Shown here: one piece after another, positions 20,661 through 34,499 of the stretch
Position numbering within the stretch: the first letter of the stretch is position 1
Layout of the letters: each line of letters opens with the position of its first letter
Origin: Protonemura montana
Lineage: Eukaryota > Arthropoda > Insecta > Plecoptera > Nemouridae
Assembly (NCBI GenBank): GCA_947568835.1
Contig: OX387603.1
Location: forward strand, 23,398,651 to 23,462,650
Length of the DNA stretch: 64,000 nt
Direction: 5' to 3'
Translations under genes and position numbers: made by a program
Notes under the pieces: generated by a model
Told to the model about the DNA's origin: nothing
What the model saw: only the letters and a program-made list of their open reading frames with translations
The model's database searches: none

Positions 20661-23600
20661 CATACTTTTGGAAGAGTTACCAGATCCTCTTCGAATTTCC
20701 TGAATAAAACATTATTTGACTAGATCTTGATTAGGGGAGATTTGAATGGGCTCCAGCATTTTAACATGGTTCTACCTCGAGCTTTTACTGGCATACCGTT
20801 GTAGACAATGCCACTGCAGACTGTGGCACATCATGGTGGTGTGGAGTCTGTGCCACCTCGGGGCAGAAAATATTCAATGAAGTTGCGATTTTGTATGGAA
20901 ACTGAAAAACAAACCACACGGGAAATAATTAATTAACAAAGGATTATCGGTTAACAGTCTTCGTGCATGGTGCATCACGATGACAGAGTGCATGGAATAG
21001 AGACAGTGGATGAGATTTTCATATCGGTGATAGTAGAACATTCAATGGTTTTGAATCCGTTTTTCGCTAGTTTTCGTCCAACGGGCATGGTTGATGGTGC
21101 TCGACGGACTTGGCGCATTTGGTGCAGAGACCTACTCTAGCCTTTACCAAATGTCTTAATGCCGCCAACGTCATATAAAGTATATTGAACAAAATATCCC
21201 CAGGTGAAGATGCACCTTTTCTCATTCGAAATTTTCAAACAGGAAATCTTCGGCAGAGAAAATGAAATCAATCTTACCTGGCAGACACAACCTTTCATTA
21301 TGAAAGGGCCCATCCGAAATAGTTTGTGGTCAGTGAAATAAAAACCTAACCTGTGGCGTAACCATAAAATTGTCGCCCCTTTCTCGCGGCTCCATTTCTG
21401 GGTAATCATCCTTGTCCATTTGTTTCAAGACTGCTTTATGTGGGCCATCTTTTGCAGCTTGAGCTCAATGTATAAACTATTCCACAAAGAAAACTCGCGT
21501 TGTCATAAAACTCTGAAAGAAAAAAGCTCTTTTGGTCGGTCAGGTAGTATAAAAGAGCTTTCAGATGTGCATTGTAAAACGTGGAGGCATTATTACCAAA
21601 CGTACCGACAATGTTGAATTAAACACAGAGTAGGTAAGATGGACTGTTCTCTAGTCCCAGGTAGAGCAACTTTAATAGCTTGCACCTACTGATTATATTT
21701 CAATAATATGAGGTAACTTCATCCGGATCTGTCGACGTTCGTGTTTATTCCAAACCGAGCCACCCCCCGGTGCAGTTGGCCCAGTTTTCATGCAGCCTTA
21801 GTTCGATATCGTGACGAAATTTGAATTACAAATCTCCCCGCTTTGAAGGTCACTCGTCCCAGTAAGTTGTCTGTAAATTCATGGTCGGAACACACAGGGA
21901 TGGCACGAAGCGACACTCGGCGTTAGGGGCACAAGCGTTGCGTGTTTCCATGGTACATAGGTACACTTAGGTTCACAACCGAACAATTATATGCGCGCTC
22001 TTTGTTGTTTGTTTCCTCTTCACAATTGATTCGCCAAGAAAAACCGTTTTAAAAAAGAAACAGCTCGCGTGAGCTTTTATCATGCAATAATAATATTGTG
22101 TCAATGTCAGTCTTCTACCGTCTCCATTGTAGTCTCCCGGCCAGGTCAGTCTCCATTGCTACATTTCTGCCAATCCTTTGAGGGTTGTTAACGCGTTAGT
22201 CCAAGAGTAATTCCACCTCCGTTTGATGTTAACATAATTTTCCTCCAGAGAGAATATGCTTGTATCCCTCAGCCTTCGTTACACAGCCCGTATATGATCA
22301 AACAACACATCGCGTATTATACGACAGTGCCACGATGCATTATGCCACACTCGCTGTCTTGTTCGATTTTCTTCAAGCAAAGTAATTCTCTCGTCTGTTT
22401 GGATAACCGCAGCTTGTTCAAAAAAGCATTATCCATAAGCAATGGATTTAATTTCTAAGGCTGTTTGCGGCTAATAGGAGTTTTGTGATAGGGGTAAGAA
22501 AAGAATCCATTCAGGGTTATTCTTGCTATTGATTATCTTTCAAGTCGTTGCACAATATAGTTTGAGCTGTAAAATAATATTAGTTTGGACGTTCCTTTTG
22601 TAGAAAGGTATTGCAGGATACCTTTATTGATGCTACACGAATCAGGCACCCATCGAAGGTTATATGGCTAAGACTTATACAGAGGTAAGATAACGACCCC
22701 CATGCACTGGCCTGGGACGCCCCATGAACACGTGACAGCGAAGTTTCGAGCCAGAATGACGAGTAATTCATTATTCTCTTGCAAGATTGCTTTAGAGTGC
22801 TCTTTAAGCATCATGTCGTCGTCGCACAAATGCAATCATAATGATTTAAATCCTGTATTTCATCTGCCGTTTCGCTAGGACCTCTACCAGGGATAGGTCT
22901 GGTTTTTCATTAGAGTCGGAGGAGTGCGTAAATTTTATACTGAATATTTCAAGCGGATTCTAAGCTTAAAAGTTTTGCTCGCTGGTAAGCAGTCGAAAAG
23001 AGATGCAGCATGATTATGTTGTTTTATTTTAATGCAGTGTCGCTGGCACCAGTGTTCCAGCAAACACACAATGCTGCAAACAAAGTAGCAGCCAGCTACT
23101 TCTTGTTTTAAGCCTGTTGTCAACCGGATTAGGGAAAAGCTTTGCGCTTTTCGGTACACCTACAAACAAAGCCGTGCTTTTGGCTGCACCAGAAGCTGGC
23201 GTTTAAGGGAAACTTACCTTGGGATAACAGCAAGCAACGTTTATTCAGGGATTTGCTGAGTCTGGAGGTGCCAAAAAACCGATGTGCAAGTAGATAAGAG
23301 ATTGCACGAGTGCGTGCGCGCTCCTGCACTTTCGGATTAGGTGGGAGAACGCTTTTAGCGACTAACTACTAAAATCATGCCTGAGAACTTCCTAGTTACA
23401 GTCTGTCTAGTGCTCGCACACAGGTATGTCATTTGCATAATAAAACCGAATCTCCTCCCTCGGATCGTTCTAATTTTCTGTTTTCCTAATTAACGCACTT
23501 TTGGGTTCAAAATTCTTTGTTGTTTATAGCATCTAACACCTTTGACTACCGGAAAACCATTATAATGTTTACACACAAACAATAAATTATGCATTACATA

Positions 23601-26580
23601 ATTAACCAAAAAAGATAGAATTCAAGTAAACAAATGGATTGTAATTATTTTTTTTAATTGTATTGCTGGTGCGAGTGTTGCGTTTAGAATAATTGAAATC
23701 TTTTCTTCGGCGCACAAAGGCCAAGTCATGGTGTACGCATGCAACTCGGATCCTGCGGAAGAAGTCGAGAGACTGAATAGGCAGGCAGGGGCCGTGAAAA
23801 GGGACGCGACTCTCGAGTCAAAATTACTCTAGTTAATTGTACGTATCTCACGAACGACAGTGACTGATTCTTTGGCCGAGTCACACGGACAGACAGGCGA
23901 AAGAGGTCCAACTCCTCGTGGCTGGATGCTGCACTGAACGGCGCCCAATCAACTCCAAGCAGCCGCGTCTTTTCCTCACGTTTTCATCTTATTGTTGTAA
24001 ACGAATATGGCCACCTAGGAGAAGCGCGGCTAAAAGGTTTTCTCTTGAACATAATGCATGCGGTGTCATTCGGGGAATAAAAATAGTACGAAACAAGGAA
24101 AAATTGGACCGATAGAGCGGCGATAATAAATTCTATACTCTATTTTCCAATCGAATCTAGCGAGGTCCATTAGATGAAAGATTTTCCATGCCACGAGAGG
24201 AAGACTTGGAAATCGAGCCAGCAATGCTTACAAAATTCGCTTGATTTTAATTGAGTTCCTCTTAATTCAGCTTTAAAACAAAAACCAATGTCAGGGTGTT
24301 ACGAAGATCGCCAGCGCATTCCTATATTGTATTAATCGTGACCACAGATTACGAAGCGAGTAACCAATAGACTTTCGCATAACATCCAAAACTATAATGT
24401 AAAGATCATCTAAAATCATTGCGATTAAATTATGGCCTCGGTACAAAAATTGAATAGTCTGTCTGCCTGAAGCACGATACTTGGCACCCCGATGGTCGGT
24501 GGACCGCGTTGAATAACATCGACGATGGTCGCGTCCATGAGAAGCGGCCCTCCCGCAACTCATCACGTCTTCGTCGACTACACGACCAACAATTAAAACC
24601 TGATCCACGTGGCCTAATTAGTGAGCGAGCGGTGTGTTTGATGCAGAGATCCCTCTTCTGGTCCTTCGTTAGCCGAAGCGCTGTGTCCACAGCATCCTAT
24701 GATCTCGGTCTGCGGCGCCGTGTGAGGTGCTATGTGGCAGAGAATTTTAGAACAAAAGGTGGGCGGAAAGAATGGCGATGATGGCTTGCCTTCATGCTCG
24801 CAGCCACAATTACCAATAAGAGAATCTATACTTGTCTACGGTCAATAACAAAAAGGATGTTGAAAGGGAGAGGGAATGCAAAAATGTATCAAGGCAAATT
24901 TTTTTTTTTTGTATAGAAATTAGCTATCTGCAAGTGACTAGACATGTGTTACTTTTTGTGTTTAAGGATGGACGTGTATGTCAGTTCGACAAAATAGAAC
25001 CGAACCTCTCCCAGAATACTTCATAGCACTTAAATGCTAAAAAAAATAAGCAGTGCGCGAAAAGAGTGTGTTCAAAGCAGTCTTTCTCGAGTCTTCCCGT
25101 ACACACGGATATAATCCGAGCTCTTTCATTTTCTTATTTTGCTATCGTCATATTGTATTCTATTGTATAATCACGAACAATAGCCGACACGTAGCTACGA
25201 CTAATAACTACTTACATCGCACTTATACCCAGGTGAACACTTGTCAAAACGTCAGTATTATTAAAGAAATGCACAATTATCCGAACAAATAATGCCGGAC
25301 TAGATCTAACACGTAATATGAATTGATACCTAAAGACGGTAATTTTTCTTTCAACCCTTTTATCTCTTTGTTTAAGCTTTCCAATATCAAGATACACTTT
25401 TTATTTCATTTCGTTTCATTTCGCAACACTCGAGCATTTTCTTTTTTTTTTGTTTGCAATGCGCTTGTATTTGGTCAGGACATGTCCTTTAGCCGCATAT
25501 CTCGATTTCGACGCTTTGTTCAATCAACATTTACGCCAAATAAACAATGCTCTTAAAAGCCTTGTTTGTTTTGAAACTGCACTATGACATCTCCACTAGA
25601 CTCTCCAAAAAACGATGGGAAATTTCTCACTCGGCACCCGTCATCGAACATTAAAGCGGAAGAAATTCGTTTTTCCAATATTTACCTTCCATTCAGTCCG
25701 AGTAATGCATGTTTAGACAACCGTGAAGCAATCGGCGTACAAAATTGTTAACTTGAAACCTCACGAATACCAAAGTACAGACTTGTGACATCTTCCACCT
25801 GCTCATAGAACTAGATTCTTTGTCTCCAGTAGTTCATACTTTGAAACACAGCTACTTCAATGAATTAGTTTCTAGATGCACTTGCAGATCTAATGAATCT
25901 TGCACTAAACGATAATAATAGCAGGTTATAGTACCCATCGAGGCATGGCCTTCCCAAAGTTTATGTCTTGCGGATGTTGATAGCTATGTGAACCTGAGGG
26001 GTTTGTTGCTTGAGTACAATTGCAATCACCACGACCATGCTTTAACACGGTCTAGTTACTCTCATACGGTGCATGCAATCCATGCTACATTCTCTGTACA
26101 TTCGATATACAGCATCACTTGAGATGCAACCTGAACACCATCTCAGTGCACGTGCAACGCTATATGCTAATGCACTCTTAGAGGATCTGATCACGTCATT
26201 TTCGCGGTTAGTATTCAAGACATGCCAGAGATTTGCTAGAATAATGTGATAAGACGTTTCTGGGTTATAATGAGAGATTCTGATTTTCGCGTGAATGCCA
26301 GTAGATTGTCGAATTTTAAAGCGGCTACGTGCGACGTAAATTCGACGGTTTGTTCTTGTGTGTTTGTAAGATGACTGATTCTTAAACTGATTTTAATCAA
26401 CGTAATGACCTACAAGTTTTCAATTTGGTAAGCCTTTTTTTTTGGGTCGCTTTTTCGGGGTAGTTATGAATATTTTTTTTGATTTCAATCTGCGGAACTG
26501 GAACAAAATGCGGCAAGAAATACACAACCAAACGACCCATTGAGCTTACCATTAGTAATATCCGTCAGATGGAGAAGGTT
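20661..26580. other. Non-coding region
   Basis: No supportable gene. It includes an exon-like 81-bp block at 22604-22684 (separate entry), a GC-richer patch at 24,450-24,740, a 10-bp GTCTCCATTG direct repeat near 22,120-22,160, and long AT-rich stretches. Confidence 0.5.
22604..22684 (+). other. Candidate 81-bp internal exon
   Basis: A pyrimidine-rich tract ending TTTTGTAG at 22603 and a CAGAG|GTAAGA donor at 22685 bound 81 bp. One frame is open across the block, encoding about 26 residues beginning KVLQDTFIDA. Its phase does not join in frame to the 3355-3452 exon. Composition contrast with the flanks is weak, so this may be a chance pairing of splice-like words. Confidence 0.15.
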
Positions 26581-26589
26581 TTTCTATTT

Positions 26590-26760
26590 CCGTTCCGGTC
26601 CTTTTCCAGCTCTAATTATGTCACCTCTATGCTGTAATTATCATTATTATCTGCCTTAATAATTCTGCTAATTTCACTTTGCCATCCCTTTTAATTATGC
26701 TTTAGGGAAAGGTGTAAATTCATGATTGAAATATTTTCCCTTTGAATTTTATTACAGCTG
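26590..26760. promoter_or_regulatory. Homeodomain-site-rich element (candidate enhancer)
   Basis: TAATTA occurs at 26613, 26635 and 26692, each followed by T, with further TAATAATT and CTAATTT words between. The text looks like the AT-rich core of a conserved non-coding element. AT-rich DNA gives such words easily, so conservation would be needed to support it. Confidence 0.25.
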
Positions 26761-29700
26761 GAATTTTAACTCATTATCCATCTACTTGTTTCGAACGAAA
26801 ACTTTGTCGTAAAGGCGAAAGTTTTCAGCGTGTATACACAAAGTGTTTGAAAAATTAACTGCGTAAAACAAAAATGAAATGAAAACTTGAATGTACAGCG
26901 TGTATGAAATCTGTCTATAAATATTTTTAAAAAGCTCGAAAACGAAATCGCAGCAGAGGAAAACTTGGCGTGATTCTCTTATGTAAATACCACTTCTGCT
27001 TGAACTTTTCAATTTCACTGCATCGAGATGAAAATCAGCAGGAAAAGAGAATTTAAAAGATCCGGAAAACGAGCTAAATTTACTTACCCGTGAAATACTT
27101 AGCATTGACAAAAGCTAACACCGATTTCGTAACAGAGCACAAATGTATACGTTTGCGTGGCAAACAATCAAAATGAAGACATTTTTATTACTTTGTATAT
27201 GAATACCATTTATACCTATAGGTACAACGTAATAGTGTAACTCCAAGTGTACACTATTGATATTCCAGAGAAATTCTTATGACCCAGTAAGCAAAGCACA
27301 ACACGAATGGCTTGACTTACATTTCAACAATTGCCCAATAGATTATTTACCACGCCAGCAACGTAGCACACACTTTAATACAAACTTTGACATCAACTTT
27401 GTACAGATTCTACACAATCCTGGAAACTTACACTCGGGCACGTGTTTCCCTTTAACTCGAGCGTTCTCTTTAATACATTGGTTTCATCCCGATCCATCCC
27501 GTGTTTCTTCATTTCCCACATTTCTACGTCGCCAGTCGTAAATTGTCCGGTTGTATCCCCGGAGCGCTAATACCCGAGCATAGAGGCAGGCTGCGAGTCG
27601 ATGGTCTGATAGGTCTTGGCCCTTGCTCGTCCGTGTTCCCATTCGCCGGTCTTTTTGTCGCTCTTGACCGAAGTTAGTACCCACTTAGTTCTAGTTAACC
27701 CTTGCCCTCTGTAAGTAGCATTTGGTCATTGCTCGAGACATAACCAGATGTCGCAATGTTGCTTCATGAACTCACACACAACGTCATACCGCTGCACTTT
27801 ATTTCATGTCAAAAACCATAACAAACTGGCCACTATGTTATTATTCCGCTCGCCCGAAATTTGGCAACGAAACCACAATTACTGGACCCGTATTGATAAA
27901 CGGAAAGTCTGCGGAAAATTAATCGCCGTCTTGAATTAAGACAATACGAATTTCCGCTCTGCAAAAAGTGTCCTAAGTTTACTGAGCATTTTCCCCCAGA
28001 CAAAAGAACAGCAAAGAACAATTAAAACTTGCATATTTTATCATTTCTTATTGCTAGCCCTGCTCTCACTGAAAGTGGTTCCACAAACCGTATTACATCT
28101 AACAGTCTTAATACGCCGACTGAGCATCAAGTGGTTTCTCCAATGGTAGCGAACATAGGGGTGTATTAAAACTCTCAGAGGGGTAAGATAAATGGGTTAT
28201 ATCATACGTAGTCACACACACAGCCAACTTTAATATTGTTGTGGTCCAAATATTGTTATTGCCAACTTCCGGCTAGACTTTTTTCACAATCCCCTATATG
28301 CCATGTACCACTAGACTATATTTCTGTAATACGCAAGCTTCCAATGGCACTAGTTTATAACATTCGCGGTTAACAGTTGATGCATTATCCCTTAGATTTC
28401 GAACGCACACAGAAAGCTTCACATGAAAAGATCTCGCGATTCAACGTCGCTGGGGTTTCGCTGTAGTATTGTCACTCACAAGTGTTTGTTCAGGTTCCGT
28501 CTCGATGGTGAATAGCATGCTATCATGGTGGTTCTTTAGCTATCCGGATTCAACATAGAAATGTTTTTTTGCCGGGGGTATATAGTTATAGATATTCAGA
28601 CTCAGTTACTCGATCGCTGGCGCAGAAAGGAGGCACATGCTTCGGATCCGACGTGACTCGAGACGCAGGCCTGCCCCGGGCTCGCGGCTCTCAGATTTTT
28701 GGCAAGGAACAAAATTACAGGCTTGAGTGTGGAAGCGTAAAAAGGGGTGCATTCGTTAGCATATTTTATCGCGGTGACACAGCGCAGGGGGCATTATCGT
28801 GATGAAATCTTATATTTCACATTTTGCAAATTGTCGCGTTTACTGGGTCACGTTGAATATGTGATAAACTGTGAAATATTTGTCTTGTGAGTTGTGACCC
28901 TTTTTTGTGGGTCAGCAGCTGCACATCCGCATGATTCTTTGAAAATTGCACGCTTTTGCGGGAAAAGTTAACTTTCAAATAATTTGTCACAGAATATAAA
29001 CTGAATTTCCCGAATCTATTGACATTGATGATCGAGTAAACCCCTCAATAATAGCTTGTATTTGCCGTGTTCTTTGGAAATTCTTACACATGCTCCTATT
29101 TGCCTAAACGATTCTATTATGAAATTCTTCGTCTTCTTTTAAGCGTTTAACACAAAGGTGGCTGAAGATTCGATATCCTTCGTACACCTTTGGAAGATGC
29201 ACAAATTCTTTGTCCACCTGAGAATCCCTGCTATTGACCGAGTTCTCATTGAACGTTTGGGAGCCCTAGTGACATCGGAACGCGAGGGACGGTTTCGGTT
29301 TTGAGTTGACGTTGCAGTCTTTTTCTATGGATTGCAGCTTTTCAGTGAACCATGTCCACCTTGCTGGCACCCACCCTTACCCAACCTCCTCTCATCGATG
29401 CACCTTTGAGGACAGGTAAAAACACGAGCTCGCATCTTGCGTCGTGCCTTGCAAACAGAGCTAAACAATCGGTTTCTTCTCTGCTAAACTATGACGAGAA
29501 ATTATAACGGAGAGTTGGATTGTCTAGTTGTTGCAATTTATGTGATCACCTAGAGATGGTCATTATTGTTGGATTCTGCACGGAGGGGTTCTGCTTCGGT
29601 CCAGTGGCTGCGGAATCGTCTTTGAATCATTGCTCACAGATCAATGATCATAGCTTAGGAATACTCTTGAACGGTACATTGCAGCAAATGTTAGAGAAGA

Positions 29701-32700
29701 TAGTACAGTACTTATGACTCGTACCTACTACTGCACCTTTCGTGATAACATGGGACATTTTCTACAAGTAACATTTTGCGGAGAGGACTGGTGCTAATAA
29801 TTTACGACCTATGAATATAATGCGCATAATTTAATTTGTAATTTATCTGAAGATCAACCTGCTGGCTACACATTTTTACATGGTTGTAGTATAATATTCA
29901 TATGTTTGGCTGTTTTTTTTTTAGCGTCCCTTTTTGTTTGTTGGCGTTTTGTTGTTTTTAGCCTTTAAAGTGGTCTATAAATCTTCCCTGACGTCTAACT
30001 TTCTAATTCTTTGAGAAGCTCACTTCTTCCACACCTGAGTTTTCGTAGTACATCACCCACCACCCTCCCCCAAGTTCCCTGGACCACCGCACCAGACTTA
30101 CAGCCAGCTAACCAGCAGGCCAGCGCATAGGAGTATACAGGTAGAGACTCCTGTCACTTTTCAAATAATTGGTCTCTGCTCGTTTGTCAGACGAGAGACG
30201 CAACAACAACAAAAAAAAACGCTTTTTCTTCAAATTCGATCAGGCATTTTGTCACGCCTCCTAGTTTACAGATTTTCCCACGCACGGGATGAGTACGCGA
30301 GCGCGACGGTCGATTCTAAAGTTCACATTGAAAAATTAAGTCCTTACATACCAATAAAAGATTAAGAAATAACACTTAAACTTCTTGTTACCTTAGAATT
30401 ATGGTTGACACTTTTAACTAGTCAAAATTCCGGTTGCCGCGCTTGTCTACCAACTAAGTGTAGTCAATCTCGTGTTCACGGCACAAGTTTCCTTTATACA
30501 TTTTAAACAATTTTATAGAAGGTGTCACAGAGGCTCGGCTCAGATGAAGATCTCTACTGAAACACTCCTTCGAAAAGAGATATAAAACGAAATATTTCCT
30601 AGCTGCTGATGGGTTAATGCAGCTTTCGCAATGCGTCGTAGCCACCGAACTCTAATGGGGCTTGTAGCTCTAACACCTTCCTAGGAACAGGACAGCTATA
30701 TACGGCCTGCAGCCTCTGTATATTATTGTAATCAAGAAAAAGCTGGTGCATTACGGTGATTTTATTGTACCATTAAAAACATTGCAGGTGAAAATATTGT
30801 GCTTGTCATGCTTGTCACATTTAAAGGAATAATAATTTAGAACACAGTGATCTTGCGCATGACGCACCACTTATTTTCGAGTTAAGACATGCCACTCATT
30901 CGCGCTTTTTGAATTAAAATATAACTTGTGACGGCTTCATCTAAATGCAGTATTTATTACCTTTAGGGAGTAATGGTTATTTTCCCTGTTTTAATCCGTG
31001 CGCGGTGTTCGTCCGTTCAGCTGTTACACTTATCATAATTTAAAAAAGGGTGTCGTTTGGGTTGTGTCTTTGGGAACGGGTTGCTTGCCTGCCTGCCTGC
31101 CTGCCTGCCTATGGTTTTGGCATAAAAACAACAGTGGGAAGTGAGGTCAGCACTGGAACATTTTCAATTTCCTGGTCCGACGACAACGATTTTTTTGTTC
31201 CTATCAAACCATTCCAAGCCACTCTAAAATTCTAGAAAGATATTGTGTAGGGAATTGTCTGTGCATGCAGGAATCGTCGTGGTCGGCCACCTTGTGTACC
31301 TTTCCTTTATCTTGGCAGTGCATTCCCGTCGCTGCAGTAGTCAAATTGAATCATTCACCGCCGGAAGCGGGAATCCTTGCAGATATTTCTGGACTCTGGA
31401 GAGTGCATGGGAATTGCTCAAACTATCTCAAACCATCGGACGTAGTTTCTGTACCGATTGCAGTTCTTTTCTCGGATTATTTGCAGCGTTCTGTATGGGA
31501 ACGTGGTGCTCAGAAAAGAAATATATTCTTGTTTTGACACAATGTTTCTCAACATTCTGCAAGAAGTATTTTTCCCAAATTCTCAAACCTTTCACTTGAG
31601 CTTAATTTGCTCCACTAACTTCCTTGTAACACAAACAAGTTGCAACGGACACCTTCAATTGTTGAAATCATAATTCATACCTTCATGTGCAGATTGCAGC
31701 ATCCAATCAATTGGTGAGTGAATGCGTGCGCTTTCATCAAACTAATTCCCATAGCTTTTCAATAATCCTCCATTGTTCTCTGATAATAGCGTATTGACGA
31801 GAGAAGGCGAAAGAATCCCCAAACAATGCATTCATTAAGAAAGTGTTAAAATAACCTGACTTCGGCAACTCTACCAAGTTAATAAGTACTGCCAAAAAAA
31901 AACGTGGACCGCATCGTAATTAATTCCCGGAAAGTTGCTTCATGCTACATGCCTACTTTTATCACTGTTGAAGTAGTTGTTCGCATCATCCACCTCTAGT
32001 CCACGAAGAACTAATATCGTTTGCTTCATCAATTTTAACCGTTTCTGTACTTTTCAAACCTAGGTCGTATAATTGTCGTTTTGCCACAAGGAAAGAAATG
32101 AAGTTCGCTCTAGCCAAGTACCATTCATGATGGTAGCATGAACATGTAATTCGTAATTGTCTAATAAAATTAAAGCAAGGTTCTCCGTGTCTCTGTCAAT
32201 GCCATGCAAGTCTTGCGACATGGATGGCTTCCTCCGTTAATTCCGAGCTAGCGTCTTGACTCGACTTGTGCCACTGCTCCTTTCAATCTCGTGAGCAGAA
32301 TAATACTCTGGATTTCTGTGAAAATATGACATTTTCTAATTTATCCACGGTTATAACTTCTTTTACTTTATCTGTGAATGCGCCGGTGATGTGTGTGTGT
32401 TTGTTACGAAAACTGGCTTTTGAAAATCTTGATGACCTTCGAAGGATCAAACTGTCAAAATAGGTGTAAAATCTCATTTTTGATCTGAGAACCTAACCTG
32501 AAACCATGCTGTATATTTGTCATGGTTTAAGTAGCTACGAGACGACAAGTTAGGTGCCAAGGTAGCTTAATTTTATTTGATATTGACATTGTAACTTTTC
32601 GTTAGTATTCAGAAGCTGTTGCGTGAACAGAAAATATAGTAAAAAAAATAATAATATCCAAAGTTTGCTAACTATTTGTAGGCAAAGTCGGCCATTTGCA

Positions 32701-34499
32701 AGACTGGGCGCCGGAGCGTGCGTGGATTTTAGAATGGCGCATGCAGAAGTAATAAATTTGAAAATGGAATTCTGAGCTTTCCGAAATTCCCTGTCGCCGG
32801 CTCTTTTGTTCCCCCGCGCTCGACTCGCCGTGTTCCTGGATTCCAGGGCATTGAGTATCGAAGTAGGAAGTATAGGAAGCTGCGACGGGGACGTCGACGT
32901 CCACAATATTGGACAAGAGATAAATGTTACGAGAAACGAACCTGCAGAGACGCGTCCCCCACGCGAATGGCTAAAGAAAAAGGAGACTGAATGGACAGGT
33001 TGCCAATGTATTCCCACAGGAATTATGACACAGTAGTCGAACTGGACAGCTCACCCATCCAAAACCAACAGTTTTCCCATATCCCATTCCAGTATCAACA
33101 TCAAAATCTCGCTTTCGCCCAAGGGAAAATTACCTACCTCATGGAATTTACGTGAAATAAGCAAATGATATTGACGAAAAGCGCTACGAGATAGCGTGCT
33201 GCTGTACTCAGTAATTATTTCTGATAAGAGCCGTTGTTTTAAAGGAACTATAACACCCACTATAGAGCAATCAATTTCGCAGCATGCTAATTGACCTTTC
33301 TTTCTAAAAGCCGCTAAGCTGATAGCAAAACGCGACTTTGCCTATAACCAGCTTGTTGATTGTTCCCCTTTAAGTGGCATGGATTATCAAGTGTGTATAC
33401 TAAAGCCAATCTGCACGGCGGCATTTTAGTAAATTTATGTAAGCAGATTATTGTCAACTGCCGGACAACGCAGCAAGGTGGTAATCACTTCTTTATCACG
33501 GCGCAGGTCTATGCTCTAAGTCACGCGGCACGCTAAGCCAATTATTATTGACTTATTTCCCACTCTCATCCGAGCACGCGGTGCGCGGAAAGTGTGGAAA
33601 ACTGCGCGCAGCTGAGCAAACCGACGCAGGGTGCGCAAATGTAGACAAGCAGCGACGCGAGTAGCGTACAGATTCGGAAATTTCCCGGCTTGCTTATGTT
33701 AACCGCAGCCCCCCCTCTTTGACTTTTCTTTCCGGCTGACATCGAGGACAGTTTTATTACAAATGGTTTCTTGGTGGATGGAAAACAGTCGACAAAAACT
33801 CGCCACTGAGAGTTTTTAATAACCGCTGGCAGGAACACACGACATGATTATGGTTATTAACAATTAATTACTTGTCAAACAGCAATTTTTTTCAATTAGC
33901 CACATGGCAATGCGAATGTGGCGCAAGAAACCACTGTGAATCCGCGCTAAAACAAAACTAAATGCACACGTCTTTCAATAATAACCACCAAGCAACCGTA
34001 CAGAATTACATGCGTTCTTCGGATAATTACGTTCTTGTTCTGTGTTTTTATTTTTCTCAATGGAGTTCATGCCATGCCATTGATGCCATTGCATATATGG
34101 GACTGGGAGTGGTATTTTAATATCATTCCTCTACGCCCTGAAAGAGTTTGCACACTCCAACTGAATCGATACGACTAAGGGTTAACAGTTCCATCATCAC
34201 CCTTTGTATCCGGAGGGGTTGCAAGTGCAACATAAACTCAACAGCAAACCCATTGATTCGTCCACCGAGTTTCCATAAAACACCCACCTAAACAAAAGCA
34301 TAGCGTGTGATCTCGTCTCTTCCAGAGCTGCATTTTCCTTGAGATCGATTCTCCGTGCGGGCCCAAGTATCTTGGGAATCATAATATCACATTATGTAAG
34401 ATGAGGCTCCATTATGCAAAGCATGCACATCGTTGATCCAAAACTACTTGGAGGGGTAGAGCTTTAATGTTTGAAATAATAATACCGAGCAGGCGACGC
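26761..34499. other. Non-coding region
   Basis: No gene is recognised. Small GC-rich patches occur at 28,590-28,720 and 30,040-30,150. A TATATAG at 28579 precedes a TCAGTT at 28602, slightly too close (25 bp) for a standard core promoter. A TGCC tetranucleotide repeat lies at 31086-31109. The 155-aa - strand frame at 32,550-33,017 has no recognisable domain. Confidence 0.55.
31086..31109. repeat. TGCC tetranucleotide repeat
   Basis: Six perfect TGCC units. Any open frame over it reads as a simple repeat peptide. Confidence 0.85.

Noticed and set aside
33676..33686. GGGAAATTTCC-type kappaB site (complement)
   Set aside because: It is a good NF-kappaB/Dorsal match but isolated. Single sites of this degeneracy are expected by chance in 64 kb.
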